Of a DNA stretch of 64,000 bases, positions 1-7,464 are shown piece by piece. The stretch is from Alkalihalobacillus trypoxylicola (GTDB taxonomy: Bacteria; Bacillota; Bacilli; Bacillales; Bacillaceae_D). A program made the translations under genes and the position numbers. Each line of letters starts with the position of its first letter. The first letter of the stretch is position 1. The stretch covers positions 1 through 64,000 of the forward strand of contig NZ_LTAO01000038.1 of assembly GCF_001590785.1 (NCBI RefSeq), given 5' to 3'. The notes beneath the pieces are model-generated. The model was not told the origin of the DNA. It searched no databases and was given only the letters and a program-made list of their open reading frames with translations.

Positions 1-46
1 GTGAAGTGCCCCCTGTCAAGTAGACAGTGGAAATAATAAAAAATGT

Positions 47-892
47 TTAAGCGGCTTTAGCTCTATATTCCATAGGGCTAAGGCCGTTTAATCGTTTTTG
101 GTATCTATCATGATTATAAAAATGGATATATTCATCTATCGCAAGAGAAAGTTCCTCAAATGTCTTATATTTATGCAAATAGTATTTCTCACATTTCAGT
201 GTTCCAAAAAAAGATTCCATTGGCCCATTATCAATACATCGACCAACTCGTGACATGCTTTGCGTCATCTTCGCTGCGTCTATCTTATGTTTAAATCCTT
301 TTGAGGTGTACTGGAACCCCCGATCACTATGAATAAGCGGATGTTCCCCATCTAATAGTACGGTTGCTTGGTCAAGTGTCTTGAATACCAGTTGATTATT
401 ATTGGTATGTCCTAAAACATAGCTTACAATGGATCCATCATAGAGGTCACGAATCGCACTTAAATAAGCCTTTGATTGGCCATACTTCAATTCTGTGACA
501 TCGGTCACCCATTTCTCATTTGGTTTTCCCGCGGTAAATTCCCGATTTAATCGATTTTCTGCTACATATTGAGGGGTAGAACGTCTATATGGCTTCCTCT
601 TAACTCTAATGACAGAACGTAAACCAGCCACTACCATTAGCCGGTAAATTCTTTTATGATTAAGTTTTTCCTCGAATTTCCTATTGATATGAAGCGTCAT
701 TTGGCGATAGCCGAAGATACCATCCATTTTATCATGGAGAATTTTCATCTCTTTGATGATTTCTTCATTCTGTCTTTCTCGGGTGGAAGGGGTACGGTTA
801 AGCCACTTATAGTAGGCTGATCGTGCGATTTTTGCGCTCTCGCAGAGTAAGCGAATGCTTAAATTCTCCTTCTGATGAAGCTCCCGAATCAC
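47..892 (-). CDS. IS3/IS150-type transposase OrfB (DDE integrase)
   Basis: The protein has an HTH_21-like N-terminus and an rve-type integrase core. The DDE triad is visible as TDVTEL (first Asp), HSDRGFQY (second Asp) and NGPMESFFGTLK (Glu, followed by the usual K/R seven residues later). The frame stays open upstream of the nominal GTG start at 892 back to the A6G heptamer at 952-958, so it is probably translated mainly as the C-terminal part of a frameshifted OrfAB. The end (TAA at 47-49) lies just inside the terminal inverted repeat. No truncation is seen. Confidence 0.92.
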   Translation of the reverse strand: MIRELHQKENLSIRLLCESAKIARSAYYKWLNRTPSTRERQNEEIIKEMKILHDKMDGIFGYRQMTLHINRKFEEKLNHKRIYRLMVVAGLRSVIRVKRKPYRRSTPQYVAENRLNREFTAGKPNEKWVTDVTELKYGQSKAYLSAIRDLYDGSIVSYVLGHTNNNQLVFKTLDQATVLLDGEHPLIHSDRGFQYTSKGFKHKIDAAKMTQSMSRVGRCIDNGPMESFFGTLKCEKYYLHKYKTFEELSLAIDEYIHFYNHDRYQKRLNGLSPMEYRAKAA

Positions 893-921
893 GATATACT
901 TATCTTCAAATCGGATTTGGC

Positions 922-1596
922 TTATTTTCGCCTCCTTTCGATCTCCTCTAACTTTTTTAGAAATAAATTCTCCGCACGTAACCTTTCATTTTCTGTTTCT
1001 AACTTTTTCATTTGTAGGGCTATTCTCTCTTCTGAAGTTAGATGAGCTGCTTCTTTTTTTACACCACGTCTATCTTTCAGCGCCTCCTCTCCTCCCTCTT
1101 CATACTTCTTAACCCAATGATAAACTTGTTGGTATGAAACATTATAAATACGAGCTGCTTCTTGATAATCTTTTCCGTTCCCCAAGCAATCAATGACGAT
1201 TTGTATTCGTTCTTTCCAAGTCGTTTTTCTTCCCTTAGTCATAGCTCTTGTCCTTCCTTGTGACGTATCTTTTAATTCACTATGACTATTATACTTCTTG
1301 ATCCATTTTCTGAGGACAGATGCATCTGATATTTCATACCTTCTCGTAATCTCACGTATAGAATAATGGCCAGACAAATAATCTTTTATGGCCAATAGTT
1401 TTAGTTCCTTTGAATACTTTTTCCATGTTGAAGACTTCTTTAGCCCTTCTAGCCCCCATTTATCAAATTTGTGTTTCCAAACCAAAATGGAGGAATGGGT
1501 TACCTTATATAGGGATGCCACTTCACGGGACGAACGGTCTCCTAATGCTTTCAATATTTCATATTTTTCTTCTGCGGAATAGGATCGTTTGGACAT
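922..1596 (-). CDS. IS3/IS150-type transposase OrfA (helix-turn-helix protein)
   Basis: This 225-residue protein starts at MSKRSYSAEE (ATG at 1596), preceded by a GGGGGAG ribosome site; longer upstream versions run into the inverted repeat and are unlikely. It has repeated helix-turn-helix units typical of IS150 OrfA, with insert-type motifs around 'SIREITRRYEISDASVLRKW', and ends in a leucine-rich coiled coil (KLETENERLRAENLFLKKLEE). OrfA binds the element ends. An A6G slippery heptamer lies at 952-958 (minus strand) just before its stop, and the orfB frame is -1 relative to it, so the active transposase is expected to be an OrfAB fusion made by -1 frameshifting. Confidence 0.9.
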   Translation of the reverse strand: MSKRSYSAEEKYEILKALGDRSSREVASLYKVTHSSILVWKHKFDKWGLEGLKKSSTWKKYSKELKLLAIKDYLSGHYSIREITRRYEISDASVLRKWIKKYNSHSELKDTSQGRTRAMTKGRKTTWKERIQIVIDCLGNGKDYQEAARIYNVSYQQVYHWVKKYEEGGEEALKDRRGVKKEAAHLTSEERIALQMKKLETENERLRAENLFLKKLEEIERRRK

Positions 1597-1764
1597 AAAA
1601 AATACTCCCCCGTAGGTAGTCAGATTTATTTTTTTAATCTGTCTACCTATTGGGGAGCATATCACTTTCTTCTGCGGAATAGGATCGTTTGGACATAAAA
1701 AATACTCCCCCGTAGGTAGTCAGATTTATTTTTTTAATCTGTCTACCTATTGGGGAGCATATCA
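1566..1764. repeat. 100-bp tandem duplication of the IS left end
   Basis: Bases 1566-1664 recur as 1666-1764 with a period of exactly 100 and no differences seen. The unit contains the first ten codons of orfA, its ribosome site, the probable promoter area and the terminal inverted repeat, so the IS has two nested outer ends. Confidence 0.93.
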
Positions 1765-1972
1765 TGGAAAAAAAGGAGGGTTTTTGAACGGGTAGATTCC
1801 CTATGGACGTAAGCAGGACTCCAGTGGATGAAGTGATTATGACGAATTTCACTTTTAAAAAAAAGGTTCATTTGGCAGCACGCACCGGTCTGAAGTGTTA
1901 TGGGGGAGCGAGCAGCCAGGCACCTAAAATGTGTTGAATCATTCATTCGTGAGTAGTGTCCAGCCTGGAGTT
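1765..1972 (+). repeat. Family F1 dispersed repeat, 5' part lost to IS insertion
   Basis: Starting directly at the IS end, the sequence keeps only the right arm of a terminator-like hairpin (GGAGGGTTTTT) and then follows the F1 layout seen at 15.3, 20.2, 34.8 and 50.1 kb: 'agattccctatg', 'cgtaagc', 'gactccagtgg', an A-rich centre, 'ggggagcg', and a 3' end like 'cattcgtgagtagtgtccagcctgg'. The missing left arm suggests the IS inserted into the element; that part would lie before the window. Confidence 0.7.
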
Positions 1973-1988
1973 TTCTTATTAGAGATAA

Positions 1989-3068
1989 TCAAATACTCGC
2001 TAAAGAAGTCATGAATGCAATGTAGATTAAGATCATTACTGTGAGTGAACCGAATAAGATTAACACAAGATGATTTCTTTTAATTAATAGCCATCCTAAG
2101 CTAAAGATTAAAATTAAAGATAGAAGGAGCATAATGAGACTAGTTATGCTAAAGTGTATCGTTATGCTATTGGCAAATAAAATATCTCCTTGTTGAAAGA
2201 AGAGATAGAGCGGAGAAAGCTCCGCTGATAAATCACTTTCAGCAGGTGGCACTTGTTCTGTCATATAAGCAGAAATTGCAAAAATAGCAAGGGCTATGAC
2301 AGATTCAAATTTAAAGGAAGTTAGATATTGTTGATTAGATAGCTTAGATAAATTCCACGAAAGTAAAAAGGCGTGTCTGATTCCAAATAGAACGAGTGGA
2401 ATGAATAATAGGTGCTTTATCAATAATGATTGACCATAAGAACCAGTCCAACTGTTGACATAACTAGGAACGAGCTGATTCATTAAAAGAAGTCCAGAAA
2501 TGATTATTAGTATAAATCCACTAAAAGCAAGAGGAGAAAACCATTTGTGGAATTTTTCTAGTGTATGAATCGGCTGTGTTAGCCAAGCTACTACGAATAA
2601 TGGACCTATCCAAATCGCAAATCCCACAAAGTGAAGCATATGAGTTAAAATACCTGAAAGTCCTTGAGAGGACCCACTGTGACTAGACCAGCTAATAAAA
2701 AACGCTATTAGCACAAGTAGGATGATTTGAAGAATTATAGTAGCTCTTCCTTTCATTTTTTGGAAAAAGGAAACAGAAATCGAAATAACTGATAAAACAC
2801 TAATAAAAATCCAAGCATGACCTACTTGAAAGGTAGTTAATATCATCCTGAACGCCTCTAAAAATGATAGACCAAAGGTCGCTGACATACTATTGGAGAG
2901 GTCGAGAATAGGAAGAAAGGAAGCAAGGGGAATGATACTCATGCTTCCGTAATATAACGTTTTTTTAAAATGAACCTTTAAATTTGTTAGAGTTTGAAGC
3001 TGAACTACAGCTAGCCCCATCGCAATTGAATATCCTAAGTATAAAAGTAAATTACTAGCTATAACCAT
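1989..3068 (-). CDS. CopD-family copper transport membrane protein
   Basis: This 359-residue, very hydrophobic protein has about eight or nine predicted membrane segments. It matches the CopD family, with an HxxxFAIWIGPLFVVAWL region and conserved membrane histidines (for example at HMLHFVG and IKHLLFIPLVLFGIRHAF). CopD-type proteins are proposed to move copper across the membrane in partnership with CopC. It starts three bases after the copC stop with no strong ribosome site of its own, pointing to translational coupling. B. subtilis YcnJ has CopC and CopD fused in one chain; here the two are separate genes. Uptake versus resistance cannot be told from sequence. Confidence 0.82.
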   Translation of the reverse strand: MVIASNLLLYLGYSIAMGLAVVQLQTLTNLKVHFKKTLYYGSMSIIPLASFLPILDLSNSMSATFGLSFLEAFRMILTTFQVGHAWIFISVLSVISISVSFFQKMKGRATIILQIILLVLIAFFISWSSHSGSSQGLSGILTHMLHFVGFAIWIGPLFVVAWLTQPIHTLEKFHKWFSPLAFSGFILIIISGLLLMNQLVPSYVNSWTGSYGQSLLIKHLLFIPLVLFGIRHAFLLSWNLSKLSNQQYLTSFKFESVIALAIFAISAYMTEQVPPAESDLSAELSPLYLFFQQGDILFANSITIHFSITSLIMLLLSLILIFSLGWLLIKRNHLVLILFGSLTVMILIYIAFMTSLASI

Positions 3069-3071
3069 ACT

Positions 3072-3671
3072 TTATTTCTTCTTTTTAGTAAGAATGAAAG
3101 TAATAGCAGCCATAACGATGAGCGCTAAAATGATTATGAAAACGAGTCCTCCTGAAATTCCTGAACTATTTTCATCAGATGATGCAATATCAGTGTCTGT
3201 CTCTTCTTCTGTTGATGGCTCATTTTCAAGTTCATCAGAATCTATATCTTCTTCTTCGTTTGCAATGTTTTCTTCATTTGACTCATCAGAAGTATCTAAT
3301 TCTTCCTCTTCTTGTGGTGCATTAACAGTAAAAGAAAATTCACCATCTAAGACATGTGTATCTTCACTAACAATCGACCACGAAACCATATAACTACCAG
3401 AAGTAATAGGTTCAGAAAGTATAGCAACCATCGATGATCCTTCTACTTCGATTTGATCTAATTCGACTACTTCATTGTTTTCATCTAATAAATCTAATGT
3501 GCTAATTGATTCAATCCCACCATCAAACTGTAGAATAATTTCTTCTAATGGTGATGTTAGCTCTTCACCATCTGCTGGATTAGATGACTCTAAATGACTA
3601 TGTCCAAAAATTTGTGACGGAGCCCATACTAAAAAGCTCAATAATAAGATAACAAAAAACAATTTCTTCAA
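3072..3671 (-). CDS. CopC-domain copper-binding protein with C-terminal membrane anchor
   Basis: The protein has a signal peptide (about residues 1-23), then a CopC/YobA domain that begins with the HSHLESSNPADGE motif; the first His after cleavage is the typical Cu(II) ligand, and a second region, 'EDTHVLDGEFSF', supplies another conserved His. Residues of about 120-170 form a very acidic Glu/Asp/Ser linker, followed by one membrane helix and a KKKK tail. It is therefore probably tethered on the outer face of the membrane. A strong GAAGGAGGATATTC site precedes the ATG. It is the first gene of a two-gene operon with the CopD-like gene. Confidence 0.88.
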   Translation of the reverse strand: MKKLFFVILLLSFLVWAPSQIFGHSHLESSNPADGEELTSPLEEIILQFDGGIESISTLDLLDENNEVVELDQIEVEGSSMVAILSEPITSGSYMVSWSIVSEDTHVLDGEFSFTVNAPQEEEELDTSDESNEENIANEEEDIDSDELENEPSTEEETDTDIASSDENSSGISGGLVFIIILALIVMAAITFILTKKKK

Positions 3672-4088
3672 TGAATATCCTCCTTCAACACTATGTAATT
3701 CTTATCTTTTAACACTTTATCAAGTATTTGTGAAAAGAAAGTGAAGTTTATTAAAGTTTACAAAACGTTCAAAATCACGCTAGTAATAGAAAAATAATAA
3801 GGTGAATGTCCTTAAAATACAGACACTTACTATTAAAAAAATGTATTAAGACAAAAAAGATATAGAACGACCGAAGCGCTGAATTTTTCATTCGTTTGGA
3901 AGATAGGTTGGCCCCGAATCCTATTGGGAAACAGCTTATATTACAATTCTCTTATTGGCGGCTGTCAAGAAAGGAGGCAAAGGCTGTGCAGATTAGAAAC
4001 GAAGGTACCTTACCAATATCTGATTTCTAAGCATGGTTCTTAATGGTGTCACAGCCTCTTCCACTTTTATCTTCAATCTCTGCCATCA
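3672..4088. other. Intergenic region with a large nested palindrome
   Basis: No gene is supported in these 417 bases. The copC leader lies at the left. At about 3981-4061 there is a nested inverted repeat: outer arms GGCTGTG / CACAGCC, inner arms TTAGAAA / TTTCTAA, and the self-palindrome AAGGTACCTT near the centre. Lying 3' of the histidine kinase gene, it could act as an RNA hairpin or be the remnant of a repeat. There is no T-run characteristic of an intrinsic terminator. Confidence 0.45.
3744..3760. promoter_or_regulatory. Direct repeat, candidate OmpR-family operator upstream of copC
   Basis: AAGTTTA occurs at 3744-3750 and again at 3754-3760, a 10-bp period, about 75-90 bp upstream of the copC start. 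OmpR/PhoB-type regulators bind such direct repeats, and one is encoded nearby at 5501-6190. The link is inferred. Confidence 0.35.
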
Positions 4089-5501
4089 CTATTCAATCTC
4101 ATGACTTGAATCTAAAGGTAATGAAATGGTGACGATTGTTCCTTTTTGTAATTGCGAATCGATAACAAGCTCACCAGAATGTCGTTTTACAATTTGAGAA
4201 ACGATAGCGAGCCCTAAACCAGTGCCACCTGCTTTTCGTGTTCTTCCTTTTTGAACTCTATAAAATCGTTCTGTTATCGAGGATAAGTCTTCAGGTGGGA
4301 TACCGACTCCTTCATCCTCAATCAGAAGCTGGGCATGACCATTACTTTGGAAAAGCTTGATTCTCACTTTTTTATTTGATTCAGAGTACTGGATCGCATT
4401 ATCCAAAAGGTTACGAACCACTTGTTCTAAACGGTCGAAATCACCAAAAATAATCATGTCGTCATCTAATTGCTGTAGTAGGGTGATTTGCTTCTTTTTT
4501 AATACTAATTCGAAGGAGGATGTAACATCGATAATTAACTGAGAAAAGGCAATCGGCTCTTTGTGAATAGGATAGGATTCTCCCTCAAGCTGGGCTAAGT
4601 CTAGAAGATCATGAACGATTCTCTCCAGTCTCTTGGATTCTTTTTCTATAATCTCAAGCCCCTTTTCTTTTTCAAAGAGCCCTTCTTGTAAGGCTTCAAT
4701 ATAGCCCTTCATATAACTTAACGGTGTTCTTAGTTCATGTGAAACATTAGCCAAAAATTCATTTCTTTTCTTCTCTACTAACTCTAAGGAATGGGATAGT
4801 TGATTAAAGGAACGGGCTAAATCGTTAAATTCCTTCACACTTTCTTTTTCAGAGATTCGTTGACTAAAATCACCTTTAGCCATTTTTGAGCTTAGTGCCT
4901 TCATTTTAAACAAAGGTTTTGTGATACTATGCCCTGCTCGATAAATGGTCAAAGTAATGATAAGAAGGATGGATAAAATAGAGACCAATAAATAAAATTG
5001 GATTTCCTGAAAAGGTTCATAAATATCAGATAATGTCATGGATAAAAAAAGCGCTCCTGACAAATGATTATCTTCTATAATTGGAAAGGCCATCCCTAAA
5101 ATATCTTGATGAAAATGAGGATGAGAACGTATTAGTGTAACGATCTCACCATCTAAAAGCTTTTGTCGTTCTTCAAAGGTAATAAGTTCCTCCGTATTTA
5201 AGGGGTCAAAAGGACTTCCACTGCTTAGAAGCATCGGATCATTCGTGAAAATAGTTGTCACCCCTAGCGGTTCATTCAATTGCCTTTGAAATTCAATTTG
5301 AGCTAAAAAGGATGAGCTTTCTCCTTCCTCGTCGTATAATTGTGTTAGTTGTTCTCCCTGGTTTTGTAGAAATTCTATTTGCTTATCTATATATAAATTT
5401 TCATAAAGAAAATAAATAAGAAAAGAAAAAATGAGAGTAACCGCAACGATAATGATGCTAGTAGATAGCCATAGCTTTTTTTGTATTGACCAATTTTTCA
5501 T
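4089..5501 (-). CDS. Two-component sensor histidine kinase
   Basis: This 470-residue membrane kinase has a first membrane helix at about 14-35, an extracytoplasmic sensor region of about 135 residues, a second helix at about 169-188, then a HAMP segment, the HisKA H-box NVSHELRTPL (phosphorylated His255), and a HATPase domain with an N-box (NLLDNAIQYS), G1 (DEGVGIP) and G2 (GGTGLGLAI). The ATG overlaps the response-regulator stop by one base (TAATG), so the two are translationally coupled. It is the last gene of a three-gene operon beginning with a propeller lipoprotein. The signal is unknown; the CopC/CopD genes downstream make metal stress a reasonable guess only. Confidence 0.92.
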   Translation of the reverse strand: MKNWSIQKKLWLSTSIIIVAVTLIFSFLIYFLYENLYIDKQIEFLQNQGEQLTQLYDEEGESSSFLAQIEFQRQLNEPLGVTTIFTNDPMLLSSGSPFDPLNTEELITFEERQKLLDGEIVTLIRSHPHFHQDILGMAFPIIEDNHLSGALFLSMTLSDIYEPFQEIQFYLLVSILSILLIITLTIYRAGHSITKPLFKMKALSSKMAKGDFSQRISEKESVKEFNDLARSFNQLSHSLELVEKKRNEFLANVSHELRTPLSYMKGYIEALQEGLFEKEKGLEIIEKESKRLERIVHDLLDLAQLEGESYPIHKEPIAFSQLIIDVTSSFELVLKKKQITLLQQLDDDMIIFGDFDRLEQVVRNLLDNAIQYSESNKKVRIKLFQSNGHAQLLIEDEGVGIPPEDLSSITERFYRVQKGRTRKAGGTGLGLAIVSQIVKRHSGELVIDSQLQKGTIVTISLPLDSSHEIE

Positions 5502-6190
5502 TAAGATCCCTCAAATTTATAACCGACTCCCCAGACGGTTTTAATACAATCTCCGTAACCCTTCAATTTTAGCCTTAACGTTTTTATATGGGTATCAACT
5601 GTCCGTAATGTTCCGATATCTGAATCCATTCCCCATAATTGCTCATGAAGTTGTTCTCGAGAAAATACCTGACCACGATTTTTCATCAAAAAATGAAGTA
5701 AGTCAAACTCTTTTCGGGTAACGTTAATCGTAGTCGAATCAATAAAAACTTTTCGACCTTGTTCATCAATTCCTAGACCTTTATGGTGTATCGATTGGTT
5801 CCAACTTGAAAATTGATTAGAACGACGAAGTTGAGCTTCAATTCTCGCCATTAACTCTCGTGGACTAAAGGGCTTAACCACATAGTCATCTGCGCCTAGC
5901 TTTAGCCCTTTAACTCGGTCCTCTTCATTGGCTCTAGCGGTTAGCATAATAATGGGGACCGAAGAAAAACTTCTAATTTGTTGACAGATCGTAAAGCCAT
6001 CTAAATCTTCAAGCATCAAATCAAGTAAAATTAATGAAATGTCTCTTTGATTCTTTTTATAGAGCTCAATACCTGTTTCTCCTTTTAAAGCAGTCATCAC
6101 ATGATAGCCTTCTTTGAATAAATAAGTAGCAACTAGGTTTTGTAGAGCTTCTTCATCATCTATTAATAAAATACTTTTTTTATCCGTCAT
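5501..6190 (-). CDS. OmpR/PhoB-family response regulator
   Basis: The receiver domain spans about residues 5-118, with the acidic pair DD at 11-12, phosphoacceptor Asp57 in LILLDLMLEDLDG, the conserved Thr in 'MLTA' and Lys in 'VVKPFSPREL'. The C-terminal winged helix (about 130-228) ends with the typical TVWGVGYKF. Its start overlaps the end of the upstream propeller gene by 11 bases, and its stop overlaps the kinase start, so all three form one tightly coupled operon. Targets are not known; candidate direct repeats occur upstream of copC. Confidence 0.94.
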   Translation of the reverse strand: MTDKKSILLIDDEEALQNLVATYLFKEGYHVMTALKGETGIELYKKNQRDISLILLDLMLEDLDGFTICQQIRSFSSVPIIMLTARANEEDRVKGLKLGADDYVVKPFSPRELMARIEAQLRRSNQFSSWNQSIHHKGLGIDEQGRKVFIDSTTINVTRKEFDLLHFLMKNRGQVFSREQLHEQLWGMDSDIGTLRTVDTHIKTLRLKLKGYGDCIKTVWGVGYKFEGS

Positions 6191-7166
6191 TTCTATCCTC
6201 CAAAATCATTCCAAGTGGCCCTTCTTGTACGGTAATCGTTTCAACGGTAAAGGTATTTTTATCAATGATTGAAACGGTATTACTATCTAAGTTTGTTACA
6301 TAAATAGAGCGATTATTACTTGTTAAATAATTGGGGTTTTGCCCAACGCTTACCGTGTTAATCAATGTGTTCGTAGTCGTATCTATTTTAGTCAAAATAT
6401 GGTCTCCGTGGCAAAGAATATAAATAAAATCTTCTTGTTCATCTCCGTACATAGCAATCGGCATTAAACCTACTTCAATTTTTTCTATTAATTCTCCGGT
6501 AGCTATGTCATAACCATAGATATGACGATTTAGATCACCATAAGGGCCATGACCACCAACCCAAACTAAATTATTTTTTATAAAAAGCCCAGAGGGTCTA
6601 TCGATTACATCGAACTCATGTTTAATACTCATATTCTCTAAGTCAATGATGACTAATGAATGACTGTTTAAATTTAAAACATATAATAATTGGTTATCTT
6701 GATCGAGAGAAAGTTCTGTAGGGGATTGTCCAACTTCTATCGTTTCCTCTACTGAATAATTTAAAGCATTAATAATATGAATGACATTATTTTGAATATC
6801 AGTTACATAGAGCTGGTTTTTGATTTCATTATAAACTAAATCTGTTAATCCTTTATTAATAGTAAGGACAGGCTCAATCGTTCCAGCCAATAAGTCATAA
6901 TGTAGAATAGCATTGTGTTGCTGACTAGTTGCTAATAGCTCGTGAGGAGCTAAAGAAATCAAATTAGTTAAAGGATATGGCTGCTTAAATGAACCTATTT
7001 TTTCGTGAGTGTTTAAATTAATATAAGAAAACGCAGGTTCTTTTACGTGAGAAACCAATAAATAAGGCTCGTCCAGAAGGGGAGCTTCGAACTCTTGCTG
7101 TGAGCAAGAACTAAGGAACAAAATGAAGATGAAAGATAAAATTAACATGATATTTCTCGTGTTCAT
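6180..7166 (-). CDS. YVTN-type beta-propeller lipoprotein
   Basis: ATG at 7166 has an AAAGGAG site six bases upstream, better than the longer start at 7199. A signal peptide ends in the lipobox LSSC, so the mature protein is probably a surface lipoprotein. The rest consists of repeated blades of the 'YVTD/YVLN/YVTNLDSNTVSIID' kind, with motifs such as VEVGQSPTELSLD, as in YncE-like seven-bladed propellers. Its role is unknown. Being first gene of an operon with a sensor kinase and regulator suggests it could be an accessory ligand or redox sensor for the kinase, or a protein controlled by it. Confidence 0.8.
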   Translation of the reverse strand: MNTRNIMLILSFIFILFLSSCSQQEFEAPLLDEPYLLVSHVKEPAFSYINLNTHEKIGSFKQPYPLTNLISLAPHELLATSQQHNAILHYDLLAGTIEPVLTINKGLTDLVYNEIKNQLYVTDIQNNVIHIINALNYSVEETIEVGQSPTELSLDQDNQLLYVLNLNSHSLVIIDLENMSIKHEFDVIDRPSGLFIKNNLVWVGGHGPYGDLNRHIYGYDIATGELIEKIEVGLMPIAMYGDEQEDFIYILCHGDHILTKIDTTTNTLINTVSVGQNPNYLTSNNRSIYVTNLDSNTVSIIDKNTFTVETITVQEGPLGMILEDRNDG

Positions 7167-7272
7167 TGTGAACTCCTTTAAACTTGTATTCATTTTCACT
7201 GCATTTCTATCATATCATGTAAATGTGAAAAAAAATGAAACTTTGAAAGGGTTTCTATAACTCAGTTATGTA

Positions 7273-7391
7273 GGTATCGTAAGATTATTTGCCGTAAATC
7301 GAATAAGGCTGGGAGCCCTCAAAAAAGGAGCTGATAGACGTTTAAAATTCAATGAATTCATAATATTAAGTCAAATAATCTTACAATATCC
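7273..7391. repeat. 119-bp inverted-repeat (MITE-like) element upstream of the aap operon
   Basis: The ends are inverted: GTAAGATTATTTG at 7279-7291 and CAAATAATCTTAC at 7372-7384 match perfectly over 13 bp, and the similarity extends outward (GGTAT.. versus ..ATATCC). The interior holds no ORF. It fits a small non-autonomous element or a long RNA stem in the leader of the amino acid transporter genes. Confidence 0.6.
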
Positions 7392-7464
7392 ATGTTTTTT
7401 CCATTTGTTTTCGTTATAACTAGTAGTGAAGGTTAACCAAAAAAGAAAGAGGGGGAATTAACAC

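Larger units (their letters stand above)
2..1764 (-). mobile_element. IS3-family (IS150-like) insertion sequence with duplicated outer end
   Basis: The element carries orfA and orfB on the minus strand. Terminal inverted repeats are visible: the orfB-side end reads TGAAGTGCCCCC at 2-13, and the orfA-side end, read inward on the minus strand, is TGATATGCTCCCC; both continue to a shared GTAGACAG. Ends of the TG...CA type are usual for IS3. The element has two possible outer ends on the orfA side, 1664 and 1764, because the last 100 bp are duplicated. Both reading frames and the frameshift signal are intact, so it may be active. Base 1 may be the last flanking base, so the other target flank lies outside the window. 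Confidence 0.88.

Noticed and set aside
1643-1946. Minus-strand frames upstream of orfA containing MSKRSYSAEE
   Set aside because: They arise from the duplicated 100-bp IS end and end in repeat DNA; they are not separate genes.
3094-3393. Serine-rich plus-strand reading frame
   Set aside because: It is the antisense of the acidic Glu/Asp linker of the CopC protein, has no ribosome site, and is low complexity.
7200-7464. Possible T-box or riboswitch upstream of the amino acid transporter
   Set aside because: No T-box consensus (AGGGTGGNACC) or known aptamer was seen; the inverted repeat at 7273-7391 explains the structure.
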